Assembly (NCBI RefSeq): GCF_016907795.1 | Contig: NZ_JAFBCR010000001.1 | Coordinates: 1,488,001 to 1,552,000 of the forward strand | Reading direction: 5' to 3' | Source: Kocuria palustris | GTDB taxonomy: Bacteria; Actinomycetota; Actinomycetes; Actinomycetales; Micrococcaceae | Length of the DNA stretch: 64,000 nucleotides | In this document: positions 60,119-64,000 of the stretch, piece after piece | How positions within the stretch are numbered: the stretch's first letter is position 1 | Layout of the letters: the number at the start of each line of letters is the position of its first letter | Program-made: the position numbers and the translations under genes | Notes under the pieces: model-generated | Database searches by the model: none | Told to the model about the DNA's origin: nothing | The model's input: the letters and a program-made list of their open reading frames with translations, nothing else

Positions 60119-60711
60119 ATGCTCATGGCACTCGCCCTGATCCAGGCCGACCTGGATTCCCTGGCCCGGCGCTTGTGGCCGTCCGGTGGGAGCGGCGCGG
60201 CCGAAGGCCTCACCCTGACGCTGATGTGGCTGGGCAGCAGACTCGGGATCGCAGGCCGCTGGGCGCTCGGCGCCGGCCTCCTCGCCCACGGTGCGGCTGT
60301 CGCTCTTCTGGCCGCCTGGCGGTATCGCGGCAGATCCGCCTGTTTCAAGCTCAATCGCGAACAGTGGTCCGGCCAGACCGGCTGCCTGGGGTTCCTGGGT
60401 CTCTTCGGCGGGCTGTTCGTCGCTCAGACTCTCTCCGGCATCCTGGCCGACTCCGGTGCAGGCTTGCTGCCCCAGATCGGGCTGGCGGTGGTGTTCGACC
60501 TGGCCCTGTGGCTCGGGATGCGCGCCTGGACCCGGCGCGCTTCGAGACCGCGCTGGCCCTGCTGGACAGCCGGCTGGTCTTCGTCCGGGAGGACAAGCGG
60601 CCCGGTTCCGAGCGTCCTGGTTCCGGACAGCGGGTGCATTTGAGCTTCCAGGGCGAGCAGGCGATCCTGCATCACCTGGCGCACCTTGAGGAGATGGCGC
60701 AGCGCGGCTGA
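60119..60711 (+). pseudogene. frameshifted membrane protein gene
   Basis: ATG at 60119 opens a frame with a helical N-terminus and three probable helices (RWALGAGLLAHGAAVALLAAW; LGFLGLFGGLFVAQTLSGIL; LPQIGLAVVFDLALWLGMRAW). At about 60527-60541 the coding character moves to another frame, which continues DPARFETALALLDSRLVFVRED and HLSFQGEQAILHHLAHLEEM to TGA at 60709-60711. In each part the other frame is Arg-rich and shadow-like. One missing base would explain it; a sequencing error cannot be excluded. The family is unknown. Confidence 0.55.
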
Positions 60712-60714
60712 GTC

Positions 60715-61707
60715 TCAGCGTCCGTCGGGCGCCCCCACCGCCGCCAGGCAGACCTCCCGCGTCACCGGCCAGGCGGGATCGCTGACCTGGATCAGGTCGT
60801 TGTGCTGCGCGCCCCGCACCAGCTCGATCCGCCCGGCCTGCCCCTGCGAGCGCAGCCGCTCCAGGTACGGCTCGACGGTCTGCACAGGAACCGTCCGATC
60901 ATCGATCCCGTGCACCACATGCACGGGGAAGCCCGTGGGCAGCTGCTCCAGCGGCGAGGCCAGCGCGTAGCGCTCGGGCTGCTCCTGGGGCGTCCCGCCC
61001 AGCAGGTCCACCACGAACTGATCCTGGTCCTCCTCCACGGCGCGCACCGGATCCAGCACGCCGGCCAGAGAGATCGCGCTGGCCACGGAGACCTCGCTCT
61101 GCGCGGCCAGGGAGGCGAGCAGCTCTGCGGGGCCGTCGTCGCCGGTCGCCGCAGCCGCCCCCAGGGCCCCGGACAGTGCCCCCGCCGCCCAGACCGCCAG
61201 GTGCCCGCCGGCGCTGTGCCCGACCAGGTGGATCCGCTGCGGATCCGGGGTGAAGGGAGCGTGCTCGCTGAGGCGGGCCACCGCCTGCACACCGGTCAAC
61301 GCATCCGCGAACGTCCCCGGCCACCCGCCCGGGGACGGCGTCCCGCGATAGGCCGGCAGCCACACGGCCACGCCGTAGCGCGCCAGGTCGCGGGCCGCGC
61401 CCAGAACGTAGTCCCAGCTCGACGCCTCCCGCCATCCCCCGCCGTGGAAGAAGACGATCACGGGCAGCCGCTCCCGCCCCCATGCCCGGCGCTGCGGCAG
61501 GACGAGATGCCCGTACTGACCCCGATCCGGGGAGCCCCAGACGATCACGCCGACGTCGTCCCAGCCTCTGGCCCGGGCGCGCCCGGCGACCACGAGCGAC
61601 TGCGCCTTCCCCGGGCGCACCGGGGTGCTCGCTGCCAGGCAGGCGACGGCCGCGGCCGAGAGGCCGGCACCGCGCAGCAGCAGCCGCCGCGGGATCCGGG
61701 CGCTCAC
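60715..61707 (-). CDS. alpha/beta hydrolase, BD-FAE-like, exported
   Basis: The 330-residue protein has an Arg-rich signal region (RRLLLRGAGLSAAAVACLA) that could be a Tat-type or lipobox-like signal (C23), followed by an alpha/beta hydrolase with FFHGGGWREASSWDYVLGAA (oxyanion HGGG), nucleophile box HLVGHSAGGHLA, Asp in HGIDDRTVPV and His in GAQHNDL. It is a small esterase/lipase, similar to BD-FAE or carboxylesterase type. The GTG at 61707 overlaps the upstream hydrolase stop by 4 nt. It is the last gene of a three-gene operon. Confidence 0.87.
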   Translation of the reverse strand: MSARIPRRLLLRGAGLSAAAVACLAASTPVRPGKAQSLVVAGRARARGWDDVGVIVWGSPDRGQYGHLVLPQRRAWGRERLPVIVFFHGGGWREASSWDYVLGAARDLARYGVAVWLPAYRGTPSPGGWPGTFADALTGVQAVARLSEHAPFTPDPQRIHLVGHSAGGHLAVWAAGALSGALGAAAATGDDGPAELLASLAAQSEVSVASAISLAGVLDPVRAVEEDQDQFVVDLLGGTPQEQPERYALASPLEQLPTGFPVHVVHGIDDRTVPVQTVEPYLERLRSQGQAGRIELVRGAQHNDLIQVSDPAWPVTREVCLAAVGAPDGR

Positions 61708-62789
61708 GCGGAGCCGGAGGGGATCTGCTCGAGCAGGGCCTGGCGCGCCCGGAACCAGGGCTCGCCGTGGACGTCGGCCCACGCGTCGTGATCGGCGTCG
61801 TCCAGGATCACGATCCGTCCGGTGTTGCCCGTCTCCTCGTGGCGCTGCACGTAGCTGCGGGTCGTGGACTCCGGGACGGTGGCGTCGTTGCGCCCGTGCA
61901 GGACGTTGACGGCCCGGTCCAGGGGCAGCTGGTCGATCGGGGAGGCCATCTCGTAGCGCTCGGGATCCTCGTCCGGGTCGGCGCCGCTGAGCAGGGAGCG
62001 CACCAGCCAGCCTCGCTGCGAGCGCTCCGCGAGCTCGAGGTCGTAGACCCCGGCCATGGCGGTGGCCGAACGGGCGATGACGCGGCAGTCGTTCCCCGGA
62101 GCGCCCTCGGGGAGCAGATCGCGCCCCAGCGCCCATGCCGCCAGGTGCCCGCCGGCGCTGTGGCCCAGCAGGTGGACCTGCTCCAGATCCGGGGTGAACT
62201 CCCCGGGCTTCCCGAGCTCGGCCACGTAGTCCACGGCATCCGAGACGTCCTGGAAAGTCTCCGGCCAACCGCCAGGGCCGTCGCTGCCGTCGAGCCCGCG
62301 GTAGGTGGGCACCCACACGGCCACGCCCCAGGCGGCCAGGTCCCATGCCAGATCCGCCATATACGAGGGATCCGAAGCGTCGTGCCAGGAGCCGCCGTGC
62401 AGCATCACGACCACGGGATGCGTGGGGCGCGAGGAGCCGTCACCCCAGGCCTCCGGATCGGGCACGAGCAGCCAGCCGGTCTGGCGCTTCTCATCCGCGC
62501 CCCAGGTGTGGCGGCCGCGGTCCACCGGGGTGCCGGCGGGCTCGCGATCCGCGGGGTCGCGCCACGTCTGCGCGCGCTGCTGACCCACCGGCGTGGTGAC
62601 GGTTGCTCCCACCCCGACGGCGACGGCCAGACCGCCGAGCGCCTGCAGCAGGCGGCGACGTCGGATCGCCCCCGGCGCTGCGGCCCTCTCGGCGCGCTCC
62701 TGGAGCCGACGGCGCTCCTGCTCTGCTGCCAGCTCGCGCGCCTCTCGCCTGGATCCCGGTTCGGGGCGCGGCTGCTGCGCGCCGTTCAC
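61704..62789 (-). CDS. alpha/beta hydrolase, BD-FAE-like, paralog
   Basis: The 361-residue protein has an N-terminal charged region, one hydrophobic segment (LLQALGGLAVAVGVGATVTT) that may serve as a signal anchor or Tat signal (RRRRLLQA), and a hydrolase domain with VMLHGGSWHDASDPSYMADLA, HLLGHSAGGHLAAW, Asp in HGRNDATVPE and His in DADHDAW. It is clearly a paralog of the next gene downstream. The GTG at 62789 overlaps the rhodanese stop by 4 nt. Substrates may be acyl esters on surface glycans; this is a guess. Confidence 0.86.
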   Translation of the reverse strand: MNGAQQPRPEPGSRREARELAAEQERRRLQERAERAAAPGAIRRRRLLQALGGLAVAVGVGATVTTPVGQQRAQTWRDPADREPAGTPVDRGRHTWGADEKRQTGWLLVPDPEAWGDGSSRPTHPVVVMLHGGSWHDASDPSYMADLAWDLAAWGVAVWVPTYRGLDGSDGPGGWPETFQDVSDAVDYVAELGKPGEFTPDLEQVHLLGHSAGGHLAAWALGRDLLPEGAPGNDCRVIARSATAMAGVYDLELAERSQRGWLVRSLLSGADPDEDPERYEMASPIDQLPLDRAVNVLHGRNDATVPESTTRSYVQRHEETGNTGRIVILDDADHDAWADVHGEPWFRARQALLEQIPSGSA

Positions 62790-63652
62790 GACCCGCGGAC
62801 CACGGGACGCAGGGCGGGGTCCTCGGTCTCGCGCCCCCACTCGGACCAGGAGCCGTCGTAGATCGTGAGGTCGCGGTCCTCCCACCCGGCCGCCACGGCC
62901 GCGAGCGCCCCGACGCAGGCGGAGACGCCCGAGCCGCAGCTGAAGGCCACGGGGCCTCTCCCGCCCAGGCGCTGCTGAAGCAGGTCGTCCAGCTCGGCGG
63001 GCGGCAGCAGGTGACCGCCGGGGGCCAGCTCGCTGAAGGGCAGGCTCACGGCTCCGGGCATGTGACCGGCGCGCAGCCTCGGACGTGGCTCAGGTGCGGT
63101 GCCGGCGAAGCGCTCGGCGGAGCGGGCGTCGGCCACGGCGCCGTCGTGCTCGGCCAGGCGACGGGCGACGTCGTCGGCATCCGTGAAGGCGCGCGGATCC
63201 AGCTGCACGCGCGGAGCGGCGACGGGTTCGGGGCTGTCGTCGAGAGGACCCTCCGGGCGGCCCGAGGCGATCCAGGCGGGCAGGCCGCCGTCGAGCACGT
63301 AGGGCGTGCCGACCCCGGCGGCGCGCAGCATCCACCAGGCGCGAGCCGAGGAGAACAGGCCCTGGCGGTCGTAGGCGACCACCACGGTCTCGTTGCCGAT
63401 CCCCAGCTCGCCCAGGCACTGCGCGAAGTCGTCGGCGTCGAGCATGGTGTGCGGGATGTCGGCCTCCTGATCGGACAGCGGGCCGTCCAGATCGAAGCGA
63501 CGCGCACCCGGGATACCGGTGGCGGCACCGCGCTCGCCCATGATCGAGGCGTCGACGACCACGACGTCGTCCAGGTGATCGGCCAGCCAGTCGGCGTCGA
63601 CGACGGGGCCCTGCGGGAGTTGCTCGGAACGCGCGGTGTCCATGTCCGGCAT
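62786..63652 (-). CDS. thiosulfate/3-mercaptopyruvate sulfurtransferase
   Basis: The 288-residue protein has two rhodanese domains: the first inactive (VVDADWLADHLDDVVVVDAS and TVVVAYDRQGLFSSARAWWM, with Asp at the Cys site), the second with the active Cys in FSCGSGVSACVG, a CGSGV(T/S)A motif of mercaptopyruvate/thiosulfate type. It transfers sulfane sulfur to cyanide or thiols. The ATG at 63652 has GGGAG 7 nt upstream; ATG 63643 is the alternative. It is the first gene of the operon with the two hydrolases. Confidence 0.92.
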   Translation of the reverse strand: MPDMDTARSEQLPQGPVVDADWLADHLDDVVVVDASIMGERGAATGIPGARRFDLDGPLSDQEADIPHTMLDADDFAQCLGELGIGNETVVVAYDRQGLFSSARAWWMLRAAGVGTPYVLDGGLPAWIASGRPEGPLDDSPEPVAAPRVQLDPRAFTDADDVARRLAEHDGAVADARSAERFAGTAPEPRPRLRAGHMPGAVSLPFSELAPGGHLLPPAELDDLLQQRLGGRGPVAFSCGSGVSACVGALAAVAAGWEDRDLTIYDGSWSEWGRETEDPALRPVVRGS

Positions 63653-63719
63653 CTTCGCACTCCCGCCCGTCCGGCACAGCGGCGCAGGTCCCACCGGGGC
63701 CCGATCGACCCGAAAGGGA

Positions 63720-64000
63720 CTACAGCAGCGCCCGCGCGCCGCGGCGCACGGCGTCCTCCAGCTGAGCCAGGGCCGGAAGCGCCGTGGACCAGCGCTGCAG
63801 GTGCAGGCTCACCGCCTCCGGGTGGAGGCCGGGAACGGGCAGCAGCGGGGTGTCGGCGGCGGCAAAGGGCGCCCCCGGCAGCTGGAGCCGCGGCACCATG
63901 CCCCATCCGATGCCGTCGGCGATCGTTCGCACGAAGGCCTCCGCCGAGGGCACCCGGTGCTCGGGCGGGCGGCCCGTGATGCCGGCCCGGTGCAGCGCGG
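63720..64000 (-). CDS. LysR-family regulator, LysG/ArgP-like (partial)
   Basis: The reading frame runs off the right edge, so only the C-terminal ~93 residues are seen. The segment HRVPSAEAFVRTIADGIGWG and MVPRLQLPG, then LHPEAVSLHLQRWSTALPAL, aligns with the effector-binding domain end of E. coli ArgP (SSEAFV...MIPHLQ...). LysG/ArgP proteins control lysine/arginine exporters such as LysE. The partner gene and DNA-binding half lie outside the window. Confidence 0.82.
   Translation of the reverse strand, partial: ALHRAGITGRPPEHRVPSAEAFVRTIADGIGWGMVPRLQLPGAPFAAADTPLLPVPGLHPEAVSLHLQRWSTALPALAQLEDAVRRGARALL

Overview
The window is chromosomal DNA from a very GC-rich actinobacterium. GTG and TTG starts are frequent, strong GC-rich stem-loops without T tracts sit at gene ends, and several genes have a TANNNT -10 box 6-8 nt before the start codon (leaderless transcripts). 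An Rpf-like secreted transglycosylase, a DinB/DUF664-type protein, LysG/ArgP-type and OmpR-type regulators and the overall gene style fit the Micrococcales, most likely Micrococcaceae (Kocuria/Rothia/Micrococcus relatives). The genus is an inference; no rRNA or tRNA gene is visible to fix it.

Layout. 0-9.3 kb: small membrane proteins, a tandem universal stress protein, a MATE exporter, an S4 RNA-binding protein, an unexplained non-coding/sORF stretch (5.95-6.55 kb), an SRPBCC protein and a BadF-type sugar kinase. 9.3-14.1 kb: three related secreted lipoproteins interleaved with a DinB-like protein and an unknown protein. 14.3-20 kb: a HpcH/CitE lyase, a 19-C homopolymer in a tandem repeat, the Rpf-like protein, an orphan degenerate response regulator and an OmpR-type two-component pair. 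20-29 kb: small-molecule enzymes, a standalone DUF559/AbiEi-like nuclease gene surrounded by a short palindromic repeat, transporters, a 2-hydroxyacid dehydrogenase, a coupled lipoprotein/septum-type pair of unusual composition, and Mn/Fe superoxide dismutase. 29.4-35.7 kb: a GH13 protein, an intergenic cluster of DnaA-box-like sequences without dnaA or dnaN beside it, and a four-gene osmoprotectant ABC operon in which every junction overlaps by 4 nt. 35.9-50.2 kb: DUF808 and NhaA membrane proteins, each with a putative short leader ORF ending on the start codon, an ABC exporter, a divergent MarR/dioxygenase pair, MOSC protein, sirtuin, APC transporter, MMPL exporter and PAP2-like protein. 50.4-54.6 kb: CxxC thioredoxin-fold protein, sugar:H+ symporter and a divergent arsenic locus (arsR / acr3-arsC). 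54.6-64 kb: MFS exporter, a decayed lower-GC segment, two divergent GT-C mannosyltransferase-like proteins, a frameshifted membrane gene, an overlapping rhodanese-hydrolase-hydrolase operon, and the 3' part of a LysG/ArgP-like regulator running off the right edge.

Functionally the window is dominated by stress and homeostasis: osmoprotection (opu), Na+/H+ exchange (nhaA), oxidative defence (sodA, quinone/catechol-type dioxygenase), arsenic resistance and several efflux pumps, with cell-envelope functions (Rpf-like protein, MMPL, GT-C enzymes, lipoproteins) as a second theme. No CRISPR array, prophage or intact insertion sequence was recognised. The most interesting unexplained signals are the DnaA-box cluster, the DUF559 gene with its flanking repeats, the poly-C repeat, and the leader ORFs.
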